A stretch of 64,000 bases of DNA from Malachius bipustulatus (taxonomy: Eukaryota > Arthropoda > Insecta > Coleoptera > Melyridae). The notes beneath the pieces are model-generated. The model saw nothing but the letters and a program-made list of their open reading frames with translations, ran no database searches and was not told the DNA's origin. Shown in pieces: positions 1 through 10,744 of this stretch (position 1 is the first letter of the stretch; the number at the start of each line of letters is the position of its first letter). The DNA lies in contig OU342633.1 in assembly GCA_910589415.1 (NCBI GenBank), positions 8,594,858 through 8,658,857 on the forward strand. Direction: 5' to 3'. The position numbers and the translations under genes are program-made.

Positions 1-284
1 CTATCAAATCTATACCTATTTCTATAGATTACTTGCGTCTTATTGTTTCTTTCTCTTAAGTAACATGTTTCTTTCTGTGATTTTCAAGTCTTTCAAGCTC
101 CAACAACCTACTGGTTTCCAAATTAAAACGTATTTAATCTGAAGCTGCACCAGAAATAGTTGGATTGGAAACCATTTTCTCGCCCGCACCGCACGCATTC
201 AGTTAGGACACACTCAAAATTTCTCGTGCGAGTTTGCGTTGCGTGCGTTCCCCGCATCGCACGCAACGCATTACCCGGATGCAG
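1..284. repeat. Flank with small hairpin and near-direct repeat
   Basis: No gene is seen here. Positions 236-269 form a hairpin with 12-bp perfect arms (GCGTTGCGTGCG and its complement) and a 10-nt loop. The string AG(T/C)TAGGACAC occurs at 201-211 and again at 283-293, on either side of the hairpin. This looks like a small foldback insertion or local duplication at the edge of the LINE that starts near 285. Confidence 0.5.
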
Positions 285-498
285 CTAGGACACGGCGTAA
301 GGCTACGAAAGATATTGCTGATTATATCTATTATAAGGACCTTAGAAATACAGTCACTGGTGCTGTCAGACGAGAAAAATCTGCCTATTTTGCTTATCAG
401 TGAAGTCGTTAAATATAACAAAGGCGGAGTCTAATAATCTTATTCCTGATGGTCTCATGGATCCGGACCGATTCATGTCAAGATAGCACAGATTATTA
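285..498 (+). mobile_element. Non-LTR retrotransposon ORF2, left fragment
   Basis: Translation between about 285 and 498 gives linker sequence typical of jockey/CR1-type ORF2 proteins between the endonuclease and reverse transcriptase domains, for example 'DLRNTVTGAVRREKSAYFA' followed by 'NLIPDGLMDPDRF'. The reading frame has stops and shifts, so it is decayed. It ends abruptly at the ATTA target duplication and LTR of the gypsy element, and the same ORF resumes at 5707. Family placement rests on motif style only. Confidence 0.6.
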
Positions 499-707
499 TG
501 TTATGGTTACTGATATTGTTACATTGTTATATTGTTATATTGTTAGAATATGTCGCTTTGACAAGGGATATTGGGAGTACTTCAGAATACGATATCGGTC
601 GTGAGCGAATGTTCATGTTGTAATACTTTATATCTTATTAAAGACTACGTTCCATTTTGAGTAGTGTTTTGGAATTATAAGTCATCGATTGGGAGCTAGT
701 CGTAACA
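499..707 (+). repeat. 5' LTR of the gypsy element
   Basis: 209 bp, from TGTTATGG to CGTAACA, identical by eye to 5494-5702. It contains an AT-rich TTGTTATA tract and a TATATCTTATTAAAG stretch that could hold promoter or polyadenylation signals. The internal domain starts at 708 with TCAGAAGTGGGGATT as the candidate primer-binding site; I cannot assign the tRNA. Confidence 0.93.
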
Positions 708-808
708 TCAGAAGTGGGGATTAGAATTTCCACGAGCCTTTGTAAGTGTCACCCAAATTGATTAATAAATAATCGGTGCCTAAATAAAGTGAAAATGAGT
801 GAAGATGG

Positions 809-1156
809 ATGCTAGAGAAGCATATTGAACGAAAGATACGTGAAGCCCTGAAAAGAACATGCAGTCAGCGCAATCCTAATATAGAACCTAACGACGTGGA
901 AGTTGAATCAACAGAAGGTTATTCGTCAATTGTTTGTGGTGAGATTATACCTACCTTTGATCCGGATGACAAGACTTCAACAGTGACAAGTTGGTTACAA
1001 AAAATTGACCAACTTGGTGAAATACATGGTTGGAATGACTATCAGAAATCAGTCTTCATGCAACAAAAATTGAAAGGTTCAGCACGAAATTGGTTTAATC
1101 GTTTGGAAGATTATAAAAAGAATTGGATCGAATGGAAACTCGCATTAACCAGATAA
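809..1156 (+). pseudogene. Truncated gag of the gypsy element
   Basis: A 115-codon open stretch contains the helical retrotransposon-gag pattern, with 'TSWLQKIDQLGEIHGW' and 'LKGSARNWFNRLEDY' near residues 61-101. It ends at a TAA (1154-1156). No CCHC nucleocapsid knuckle is visible before the protease remnant begins near 1250, so the C-terminal half of gag and the start of pol appear to be deleted. A structural Gag with matrix and capsid functions would normally be at least twice this length. Confidence 0.7.
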
Positions 1157-1189
1157 TTTTTTTGGTACAGATTACGTAAATGTTTAGAA

Positions 1190-2665
1190 GAACTAATTGC
1201 AAGAAAGAAAATATCAGTATTCTTCACCAGATGAGCTTTATATGCTGAACTGAATTCAACTTATCATGTGACTAGTTCGCTAAGAGCTTTTGGTGGAGCA
1301 ATTATAAGAGCAGAGAAGGCTACAAACTTCACTTTAATAATTGATGATGTTGAAATAGCAACGTCTGCTTTCATAACTGATGCGAACATGGAGAACTTGG
1401 AGATGATTGTTGGACAACCTGTCATCAACACCGAAGGCGTCTCACTTGTTGTATGTGCAGGAAGGACGAAGCTCACAAGAGATGATCAAGAAATTCTACG
1501 TGAGATAACCTTAGAAACGGACGAGGCACGTCCAGAAATCATTCTCGACAGAGACGTCACATTACACCCTCATTCAACATCGATGGTCAGTGTCAAGATA
1601 AATGATGTCCGTGAAGATGAAGAAGTTTATATGGATTGCAAACGTTTCCAGCTAGGCAGAATTTTGATATGTATCCCGAGTATGGTACTAAGAGGCAGAA
1701 CTAGCAAGATACCAGTTTCGAACACGGGTGACAAAGAGGTAAACTGGAAGGAGGGAAAGCTAATTGGTAGAGGTAGTAGGTGTGACAATTCATCGGTCTT
1801 AGATGAATTCAGGGTGAGTTTATTGGAGAAAAATATTGATTTTAGAGATATTCTAATAGATGGAGTAGATATAAATAGGGATCTGGATATTGCTACTAAA
1901 AGTAATCTTTTGAGTGTCTTAAATAAATGGAAACACTGTTTTGCAGATAGTTCAGCTCAACTGGGAACAGTTAAAGGTTGTGAGATAGAAATAAAGCTGA
2001 CAAATGAATCCAAACCAGTGTGTTATAGACCTTATAGATTGTCTATGACGGAAAGAGATGTAGTAAGAGGAAAAGTAACAGAGTTGTTGAGTTCAGGTAT
2101 TGTCAGGGAGTCAGATTCTAGCTTCGCGAGTCCCATTGTACTCGTTAAAAAGAAAAATAATGAATTTCGGTTGTGTGTATATTACAGAGCACTGAATAAG
2201 TTAACAATGAAAGATGTCTGTCCAATGCCAAATATAGAAGAACAATTGAATATGCTGGAGGGGAAAATTTATTTCACTACCCTATACTGTAACCAAGGTT
2301 TCCATCAGATATCTGTAGCACCAAATTCAATTTCAAAAACAGCTTTTGTGACTCCAGATGGTCACTATGAGTATTTGAAAATGCCTTTCGGTCTTGTCAA
2401 TGCGCCTTCTGTTTTTCAAAGAGCTATCAATAATGCTTTAGGTCATTTACGTTACGAACAAGTTTTAGTTTATATGGATGATTTATTACTACCGTCGGCA
2501 TCTATAAAGGATGGCTTAGATTTACTTGAAACTGTGTTGAAACTTTTAGATGACGCTGGATTTAAATTGAACTTACAAAAATGTTCATTTTTGAAAAGCA
2601 CAATTCACTTTTTAGGTCATGAGATTGGGTCTGAAGGTATATCGCCAGGTACAGCTAAAGTTTAA
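1190..2665 (+). pseudogene. pol remnant: protease tail and reverse transcriptase
   Basis: The open stretch 1268-2665 (465 codons) starts with a protease-like tail ('LRAFGGAIIRAEK', 'MIVGQPV') whose active-site DSG is not seen. It continues into a complete-looking reverse transcriptase: 'PYRLSMTERDVV', 'SPIVLVKKKNNEFRLCVYYR', 'MPFGLVNAPSVFQRAINNAL', and the catalytic YMDD at residues 402-405 of this stretch. It stops at TAA 2663-2665, just before the connection domain ('VHEVRQFLGLAGYFRKFI'), which continues in the same frame. This is a classic Ty3/gypsy RT. It is interrupted and so is not a functional polyprotein. Confidence 0.88.
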
Positions 2666-3522
2666 GCTGTTAAAAACTTCAAACAGCAGTCGAATGTTCA
2701 CGAAGTTCGACAATTTCTTGGTTTAGCTGGATACTTTCGTAAATTCATTCACAATTTCGCTACTATTGCATCACCACTAACCAAATTGACTAAAAAGAAG
2801 ATACCTTTTGACTGGGGAGAAAATCAATCTAATTCGTTTTCAGAACTTAAAAACCACTTAATCGCAAAACCTATTTTGATGCCATATAATCCGCTTCTAC
2901 CCACAGAAATACATACAGATGCTAATTCAAAAGGTTTGGGAGGTATTTTTCTTCAAGTTCAGCAAAACAGTCAATTAAAACCCGTTGCTTATTTCAGTCG
3001 AGTTACCACTCCAGCTGAGCAGGTATAACACAGCTATGAATTGGAAACTTTGGTGATTGTCGAAAGTCTAAAACGTTTTAGAATCTACTTGACTGATCAT
3101 CATCTCAAAATCATTACCGATTGTTCAGCTGTTCGATATACCTTTTCAAAGCGTGACTTGATTCCCAGAATTGCCAGGTGTGGTGACTTTCGGTTCAGGA
3201 TTTCGATTTCGAAATTGAACATAAACCAGGTTCAAGTATGAAACACGTGGACGCACTAAGTAGAAATCCACTAAACGTTTTACAAATTAGCCCCGAAGAC
3301 TGGTTCTTAACTATACAGTTACAAGATGATAGTCTTCAAAACATTGTGCAACGAATTAAAGAAAATTCAGATCAATATTTGAAACGTGAATTTGTTTATA
3401 AAAATAATCGATTGTATAGGAAAACAATTAATGGTGAGAGGCTGGTTATACCAAAATTTGCCAGGTTTCAGTTGTTAAGAAAATATCACGATGACATAAC
3501 CCCGGTTTTGGACGTTGTTTAG
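2666..3522 (+). pseudogene. pol remnant: connection, RNase H and start of integrase
   Basis: The frame shared with the RT continues after the TAA through 'LAGYFRKFIHNFATI'. The RNase H catalytic aspartate lies in 'TEIHTDANSKGLGG', and further acidic residues lie in 'YELETLVIVESLKRF' and 'LKIITDCSAV'. A second TAA falls at 3026-3028. A frameshift near 3195 moves the reading to the frame used at 3238-3522, which has the conserved 'MKHVDALSRNPL'. The integrase zinc-binding region is cut at about 3520 ('KYHDDI' with no following Cys pair), so the H2C2 finger is broken. Confidence 0.82.
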
Positions 3523-3586
3523 ACTTAATTAAAAATGAATTCTGGTTTGTAAAAATGTCTAAATTTACTAAAAAATATGTTCTTGC

Positions 3587-4575
3587 TTGCAGTGTGGGTA
3601 CGCTAAAGGCAACTATGGCAAAACCGAAGGAGAGTTACATCCGATTCCGAAACCTACTACACCCATGCACACTATACATGTAGATCATGTGGGACCGTTT
3701 CCGAAAAGCAAAACTAGATTCTCATATATACTCACTGTTGTTGATTCTTTTACGAAATATGTAGTCGTTAAACCATCTAGAACTTTGGGTTCTGCAGAAT
3801 GTATTAAAAACCTACGGGAGATTTTTGGTGGATTTTTAGGATATCCGAAAAGAATAATTAGTGACAACGGTGTTGCTTTTACTAGCAGATATTTCAAAGA
3901 ATTTTTTGTGAATGATAAACAAGTTAAACATATAATGACAGCTACTGCTACTCCAAGGGCAAATGGCCAGGTAGAGAGATATCATAGAACATTGTTAAAC
4001 GCGATGAGAACTACATGTAGTGATGATGATAGATCTTGGGATGAAAAAATTCCTGATATTGTATGGGGAATGAATAATACACGTAACAGTAGTACAAAGT
4101 ATTCACCTTTCGAGCTTCTCTTTGGTTATAAAGGCAATTTATTCAATAATATAACACAGTCAGACTCTGTTGAGTTTTCGAAAAGGAGGGAAAATGCGAG
4201 CAAACATTTGAAAAGAGTGGCAGATAAAATGAAAATTCAATATGATCGTAAAAGAAAGCCACCAAAGAAATATAAGAAAGGTGACTTATAGGTTTGTGGA
4301 AAGGAGGGGTCTCTTGTAATGAGAAAGGTGTTATTAAAAAGTTAAATAAGCAATATTCTGGTCCTTATAAAGTTCAGAAAATATTCGAAGGTGATAGATA
4401 TAAAATAAGAAGTGTAAAAGGTATGAGAGGATACAAAAATTTCATTACTTTAGTTGCTGCTGACTCCCTACGACCTTACCGAAGTTGTGTTAAAGACAGT
4501 GTTTCATCTTATAGTAGTGACTCAGAGAACGACATAAGAGATAGACATGATTTAATTGATTTATTAGAGAGCTGA
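3587..4575 (+). pseudogene. pol remnant: integrase core and C-terminal domain
   Basis: The open stretch 3587-4291 carries a retroviral-type integrase core with all three acidic residues: D33 in 'IHVDHVGPF', D93 in 'IISDNGVAF' and E130 in 'ANGQVERYHR'. A TAG at 4289-4291 ends it. A one-base frame change leads into 4294-4575, which contains the basic C-terminal segment ending 'NKQYSGPYKVQKIFEGDRY', typical of the gypsy integrase tail. The upstream zinc finger is missing, so activity is not expected even though the catalytic triad is kept. Confidence 0.85.
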
Positions 4576-4590
4576 GAAATATTTAAGAAA

Positions 4591-5085
4591 GTCGGACAGG
4601 ACGACTATAAAGGTAGCCTGTGATCCTTTGAAGCATTTTCTTCACTACTTATCGCGTTTGAGAAGTCGGACAGGACGACTATAAAGGTAACCTGTGAAGT
4701 ATTTTGTTTATTTGTTGTGGTTCGGCAGTCGGACAGGACGACTATAAAGGTAACCTGTGAAGTATTTTGCTTATTTTTTGTGGTTCGGCAGTCGGACAGG
4801 ACGACTATAAAGGTAACCTGTGAAGTATTTTGCTTATTTTTTGTGGTTCGGCAGTCGGACAGGACGACTATAAAGGTAACCTGTGAAGTATTTTGCTTAT
4901 TTTTTGTGGTTCGGCAGTCGGACAGGACGACTATAAAGGTAACCTGTGAAGTATTTTGTTCATTTGTTGTGGTTCGACAGTCGGACAGGACGACTATAAA
5001 GGTAGCCTGTGACTTTGCTATAAGAACTTCTACGTACTGTATTTTCAGCAGTCGGACAGGACGACTATAAAGGTAACCTGGGTAC
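4591..5085 (+). repeat. 63-bp minisatellite inside the gypsy element
   Basis: Eight copies of a core GTCGGACAGGACGACTATAA...GGTAACCTG start at 4591, 4665, 4728, 4791, 4854, 4917, 4980 and 5051. The six central starts are exactly 63 bp apart, and the outer copies have diverged spacers. Because 63 is a multiple of three, both strands stay open as repetitive pseudo-ORFs (up to 192 codons on the minus strand); I do not regard these as genes. It lies between the end of integrase and the 3' LTR. Confidence 0.95.
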
Positions 5086-5493
5086 CGTTCTACTTTATAT
5101 TGATTGCCTGTGTGGAATCTTGATATATTCAAATAATGTACTCGTAAGAATAAGATGATTCCAGATTTGAAAATATGATGCAATTATAAGACAGAAGTTT
5201 TAAAGAATAAAAATTTACCTATTCTGTGTGGTATAGTCTTGGAAAGGTGCTCTGGCCAAGTGCTCTTTCTTAGACCAGTAAATTCAAAAGTAAGAAGAAA
5301 TATGATTGCATATTCAACACGTAAATCTGTGTGGTGTAACTTAACGTAATGATGTCACATCTGGAATAATCCGACGTAAGACTCACATACTGCCAGCAAT
5401 TTTTCTGTTTGATTTCAGCTACCCTGGTTAAATGAAATATTTAGCAGTTTCTGGAAGAATTTCCGAGGACAGAAATTATAAAGGATGGCCGAA

Positions 5494-5702
5494 TGTTATG
5501 GTTACTGATATTGTTACATTGTTATATTGTTATATTGTTAGAATATGTCGCTTTGACAAGGGATATTGGGAGTACTTCAGAATACGATATCGGTCGTGAG
5601 CGAATGTTCATGTTGTAATACTTTATATCTTATTAAAGACTACGTTCCATTTTGAGTAGTGTTTTGGAATTATAAGTCATCGATTGGGAGCTAGTCGTAA
5701 CA
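5494..5702 (+). repeat. 3' LTR of the gypsy element
   Basis: 209 bp, identical by eye to the 5' LTR, and followed directly by the ATTA target duplication at 5703-5706. The polypurine tract is weak; the bases just upstream read AAATTATAAAGGATGGCCGAA. Confidence 0.93.
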
Positions 5703-5706
5703 ATTA

Positions 5707-7302
5707 TAGTAAGCAGAAATTCAAGACAGGTATTAGTTTTTCTTTCAGATTGGTTTCTTCAGACGAAGTTAAGCAAGTGGTGATGGATTTGCGGTCGAAT
5801 GCAGTAGGTAACGATCATATTTCGGCAAAAATGTTCCAGCTTTCTTCGAGTGTCACACTGCCTTTTATCACACATAATATAGTGAATAGATATTTGGTGA
5901 TCGGATATTTTCCGCGGGACTGAAAGTACTCCCTAGTTAGACCACTTTCGAAAGTTAAAAGACCAGAAACTATTCAGGACTTTCGTCCCATAAGTATCCT
6001 ACCTTGTATGTCTAAAGTCCTCGAAAGAATTATAAGTAAACAAATTTATAATTTAATAACCACAAATGATATAATCACTTCCAGGCAATCAGGGTTTCGT
6101 AAAAATTTTAGTACAACTTCTCTTTTGCTGGATTTATCTGACGATATTCTGAGGTCTCTTGACAAGGGTCACGACTCACGGTACAATTCTGACCCAACTA
6201 GATTTTTCCAAGGCATTTGATACACTGGATCATAAGCTGCTGTGCGCTAAATTACAATATTATGGCTTTGACAAGGTCTCTGTGGGTTTCTTCAGGTCCT
6301 ATCTTGACTGTAGGTATCAAAGTGTCATGATATGCAACCATTCTTCTGGGTTTTCACGTGTTACTTCCGGAGTCCCTCAGGGATCTGTCCTTGGACCGTT
6401 ACTTTTCTTGATCTATACAGCAGATTTATGTAAGACTGTGGATTCCGTAAGCCTTCACTCCTTCGCGGATGACACCAAGGTGTACTACTCATTTGATCTG
6501 TCTATGCTATCGAGTGCTGTGGATAGTTTAAATTCAGATCTATGTAATATATCGGAATACTCTAAGTCACATAACCTAAGACTGAATGGCTCCAAATGCC
6601 TTGCAGTCTGCTTCTTTCCTAATAATAACAGGGATTGGGATCCCAATAGCGTCATCTTAAAGATTGATGATCATGCCATCCTCATCAAGGGAGTATCCAA
6701 GAAACTTGGAGTGGTCTTTGATTGCCGACTTAGGTTTGATGAGCATGTTACCCTCTTGATACAGAAGTCTTACCTCGTTCTGAGACATTTATACAGAAAT
6801 CGACATTTTTTTAATTTGACTCTGCGAAAGCTCCTGTGCGAATCACTGGTCTTGTCAATTTTAAATTATGGCCTCGTGCTTTATTACCCCTGCTTGGACC
6901 ATGCTGCAAAAAAAATCCAGAACGCCTGTTGCAGGTTTATATATGGGCTGAAAAAATTCGAATATCACGGAAAATAAATTGCCTTAAATGGCTTAAAATC
7001 GAGAATATTTTCAGATATCATGTGGCAACAATAGTATTCCGAATTCTGACTTCTTCGATGCCCTCTTACTTGAGAGATAAGTTAGTGTTTCGCGGGGAAG
7101 TTCATGATGTATACATCAGGCATCCTTTTACATTCATGCTACCCAAGTATAATTTGGCTATATTTTGCCGTTCTTTCACCTATAATGCAGTCACTGTACA
7201 ATGGTTTATAATGTATACAATGGTTTACCTGTGAAAATGAAAATGCATTCTATTCGCCACTACAGAGAAAAGCTCAGGCTGTTTCTTCTGGATAGACAGT
7301 GA
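5707..7302 (+). pseudogene. Non-LTR retrotransposon ORF2, right fragment (reverse transcriptase)
   Basis: This resumes the LINE ORF interrupted at 498. Reverse-transcriptase boxes appear in order: 'FRPISILPCMSKVLERII', 'LDFSKAFDTLDHKLL', 'SGVPQGSVLGPLLF' and the catalytic FADD ('HSFADDTKVYY'). The frame is broken by a TGA at 5921-5923, a shift near 6160-6190, another near 6950-6980 and another near 7210. The last residues before the stop at 7302 read 'RHYREKLRLFLLDRQ', a typical ORF2 C-terminus. It is probably jockey/CR1-like. The 5' half of the element (endonuclease) is not in the window. Confidence 0.88.
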
Positions 7303-7366
7303 AACGCAAGCTTGCGAATACCTTGAGGGGGGAGGGGGGATTGTAATCATATTTATGTATACTGAT

Positions 7367-7577
7367 TGTTACGTGGAAACAGTGTATTCGTATTCGTAAC
7401 CATAACATGGTAACATAGAACTATTAAGTCGACATTCAGTCGGTACGGGTCCCCAATTAAGGGTATAAATTATCACTAAATAATAACATTGTTAAATGCA
7501 ACAAGTGTTAAAATAATAAACAGTTAAAATATTATACTATATACTCGTGTCTTCATTTTCTCTGTTACCTACACACC
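7367..7577. repeat. Possible solo LTR with 6-bp direct repeat
   Basis: ACTGAT occurs at 7361-7366 and 7578-7583. The 211 bp between begin TGTTACGTGG and contain GGGTATAAAT followed about 60 bp later by AATAAA, the arrangement expected of an LTR promoter and polyadenylation signal. The 3' end reads CACACC rather than CA, so this is a suggestion only. Confidence 0.3.
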
Positions 7578-7700
7578 ACTGATAGTAGTAGTGGTTAGTA
7601 GTGTATAGAAGGTCGGGAATATATTGTAAAAAAAAAATTGGGACTAAATTTACATAAAATGGGGTGGGTACTGCTGGGAGTGCTACTGGGTTTGACATGA

Positions 7701-8557
7701 ACCGGGTGGGCATTTAAGAATGAACAGCGGCCATATCTTGGGAAATATTGATCGTACAGTTTCAAAATGAAAATTTTCCTGACATAAGTGACTATGCGAA
7801 ATGCAATGAAAATATTTTCAAGATGGTCGCACTTCCGGAAATACCGGAAGTTGACACCTACTTCGTTATTTTAACGGGGACACCCAGTAAAATATTTTAT
7901 TTTTTAAATGTCTGAAGAAATCGAATACAGGTGGTTTTCACCACAGGAATTTAGATTGAGCGGTTTATGAGTTATAAACAAGTGAAAATCGCAATTTTCC
8001 AACTTCAAAGCAGTGTAGAACTAGAACGGCTCAATATATCTAGAAACGGCTTACATGTCCCTATCTTAACTTTTTACAAGGTATTATATTATGTAGTTTA
8101 GATTTTTCTACAGGGTGATGAAAAATCTGGTAATTTTCATCACCCTGTATAAAAATTCAAACCACATGGTATGATACCTTGTAAAAAGTTAAGATAGGGA
8201 CATGTAAGCCGTTTTTAGATATATTGAGCCGTTCTAGTTCTACACTGCTTTGAAGTTGGAAAATTGCGATTTTCACTTGTTTATAACTCATAAACCGCTC
8301 AATCTAAATTCCTGTGGTGAAAACCACCTGTATTCGATTTCTTCAGACATTTAAAAAATAAAATATTTTACTGGGTGTCCCCGTTAAAATAACGAAGTAG
8401 GTGTCAACTTCCGGTATTTCCAGAAGTGCGACCATCTTGAAAATATTTTCATTGCATTTCGCATAGTCTTTTATGTCAGGAAAATTTTCATTTTGAAACT
8501 GTAGGATCAATATTTCCCAAGATATGGCCGCTGTTCATTCTTAAATGCCCACCCGGT
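7701..8557. mobile_element. Foldback (palindromic) element, copy 1
   Basis: Almost the whole 857 bp is one inverted repeat: ACCGGGTGGGCATTTAAGAA at the left end returns as its complement at the right end, and the centre is near 8129 (CAGGGTGATGAAAA...TTTTCATCACCCTG, about 8112-8150). The arms contain the segment with AGGTGGTTTTCACCA that is also found at 35.2-37.06 kb and 45.76-46.6 kb. There are no ORFs. It is probably a non-autonomous DNA element that forms a long hairpin. Confidence 0.88.
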
Positions 8558-8775
8558 ACTGCGTGACATTTTCTGTTTGTGAGGTTTCTCTTTTCTCTTT
8601 TTTTTTTAACTCGCGAGTTAGCTGTTCGCCGGGGGAAGTTTATGTTTGATTATTTATGTTACCTATTATAATTTTACTACTGTTGTGATCTAGGTTAAGA
8701 TTGATAATTGCAGTGTCTATAGTTTAGTTAAAATTATTAGATTTATAATTATTTTTATTGAACCACTTATTTGAT

Positions 8776-8935
8776 TATATAATATATTTGATGAATTTTA
8801 TTGGGATTTAGGTTCTAATTTAAATTTGCCACTAAAGATTCTTTACAGAACAAAATTTTATTCTGTAAAGAATCTTTAGTGGCAAATTTAAATTAGAACC
8901 TAAATCCCAATAAAATTCATCAAATATATTATATA
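8776..8935. mobile_element. 160-bp near-perfect hairpin (MITE-like)
   Basis: Arms of about 75 bp starting TATATAATATATTTGATG pair with the complement that ends at 8935, around a short loop AACAAAATTT near 8855. The string AGTTAAAATTATT occurs just upstream (about 8727-8739) and directly after (about 8935-8947), which may record an insertion-associated duplication. No coding potential. Confidence 0.85.
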
Positions 8936-8949
8936 GTTAAAATTATTGT

Positions 8950-9105
8950 GATGGACATTGATAAATTCTGTATATTTTCTTGTTAATTAGAGAGGTTAAG
9001 TGGAGTAGCTTTAAGCTAGACTTCGCCTCTTCATGTGAACCAGTATTGTATATGACGATACTTACAAATAAAGGCTCTTATTATTATTATTATTATTATT
9101 ATAAA
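8950..9105 (+). mobile_element. 3' end of a non-LTR element with (TTA)n tail
   Basis: The sequence ends CAAATAAAGGCTCTTATTATTATT..., a polyadenylation-like AATAAA followed by a trinucleotide tail (about 9078-9103). This is typical of LINE 3' ends that terminate in short tandem repeats instead of poly(A). Only the 3' untranslated end is recognisable. Confidence 0.45.
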
Positions 9106-10744
9106 TGCTTCACTGAGACTGAGATTATTGAATTACTTATTATGCCTAAGGCATGACTGTGGTGCAGGTGTTCCAAGATTTCCAGGGAATAAAAACTGAA
9201 AACCTGTGCCGGTGGTCTCGACCTTCGGGCGAATGTGGTGGGATGGGTTCATCATAATCGGTTAACGTTTCAGGGAAGGGCGAACTACCGAGTTATAGGT
9301 TATAGATCTATTTACATCTCATGGCACAGACACAGGTCAGGTATTTTCAACGTGGACGTGCATTTTATTAATAAATGTATTTTCTTATTTATGGATTTAT
9401 GGATGTCCAGATTGAACACTGAGCCCAAACACAAACGTTTGTACCTTTAGATGTAAATAGACCTTTACCATGTAACAATGTAAAGGTAATTCTCATAAAC
9501 ATCTTGGAAATTTGAAATCTTGAATTATTATACTCCCTGCATTTGAAGCGTAACGAGGAACAGAAATTTGATAATTGTTTATTCTTTATTCTTTAGCAAA
9601 TAATATATTTAGGTAGGTACTATTATTTATTTATTTTTTATTTACCACTAAAACGGTTAACCGGTTAACTGACCGAAAATTTTTCGGTTAAACGGTTAGT
9701 AATAATTCGTAAAAAGGACAGCCCTACTGCATTTTATCTATGGCCATTACTATAGAATGGTTACTAAATTAATTTAGGTTATGTCGAATAGTTGAGATGT
9801 CATTTTATTTCAAAATTTAAAATCCGAAAAACTATAAACGCAATTTTTAGAGGTAAATTGGAAAATCTTAGAGACATTTGTCAGTGTAAGTACCTAGCTA
9901 TTTACTCTTATAAATCTTAATTATGTGACCTTCCTTCTTAGTTTTCTGTAAAAATGTTGAAAATTGAAGATGTCGTATTGACAAATAGAGGTACTTACAT
10001 CATTCAATCATTTTTTAAGAAATTCTTGAGGAATATTTCAAGGAGTCTGAATAACAGCATTTTTGTTTGATTTGAATATAAAAATCTTCCAATTATTATT
10101 GTTCACGGCATTCAATTAATCATTCTTTTCTTTCTTTTGAAATAAATTTGCCTGCCTCAGCATTTAAATAATTTTGAATTTAATAATTCAGTTTGTCAAT
10201 TTGACAACTTCCACTTTTCAAGTTCCTTGACGTTTCGCTGTGACTAGAGTACCGACTCAGGGACCATACCTAGTTTTTGCAAAACGTCATTAGAAATAGT
10301 CATGCCGAACAACAGTTGAATTGATCCCCAAAAAATTATTAACTATACTAAAAAAGAAGTTTTCAAAGAAAATAGAGTTAGATAATCTTCTAATTTTCGT
10401 TTTATAGCAGTGCAACAAGGAAACATGTTTTGCAGGTGACGTCATAGCCTATACACGAATCGGGGAGTGTTGCCGTGACTCTAGTCACAACGTAAATGTT
10501 TTTGCCAAGGTCAATAAAACAGGCTACCATTCGACAATATGAAAATTACTGTTTAAAGATTGCACAGGCTACCAACTAGACAACTGTTTGACAAGTCTAT
10601 CCAAATAAAAAATAAACTATAGGTACCTACAGTGAGAATAAGGAATTAAAGGAATGACTAATAACTTCTCAATTCCCCTGTGACAATGAGGTGTTTATAT
10701 TTATAGTGTGATTTTCAATCTAAAATTACTCGAAAATTACGTAC
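9106..10744. other. Gene-free stretch, inferred USP39 intron
   Basis: AT-rich sequence without recognisable coding exons on either strand. It contains ACGGTTAACCGGTTAAC near 9653 and nothing else I can classify. Because USP39 exon 2 ends at 10745 with a good donor, this stretch should be intron 2 of that gene. No downstream USP39 exon is visible here. Confidence 0.5.

Larger units (their letters stand above)
499..5702 (+). mobile_element. Full-length but coding-defective Ty3/gypsy LTR retrotransposon
   Basis: Two 209-bp LTRs (499-707 and 5494-5702), identical by eye and each beginning TG and ending CA, flank gag, protease, reverse transcriptase, RNase H and integrase remnants in Ty3/gypsy order. 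A 4-bp target duplication ATTA lies at 495-498 and 5703-5706. The element sits inside a LINE reading frame. No env-like ORF is present. All coding parts carry stops or frameshifts, yet the LTRs match, which implies that a defective copy was recently mobilised in trans. A 63-bp minisatellite lies between pol and the 3' LTR. Confidence 0.92.

Noticed and set aside
4591..5085. CRISPR-like array (regular repeats with spacers)
   Set aside because: Central units are repeated end to end including the 'spacer' part, and the context is a eukaryotic retrotransposon.
4605..5183. Long minus-strand (192 codons) and plus-strand (117 codons) repetitive ORFs
   Set aside because: They are open only because the minisatellite period is 63 bp; no start context, domain or splice support.
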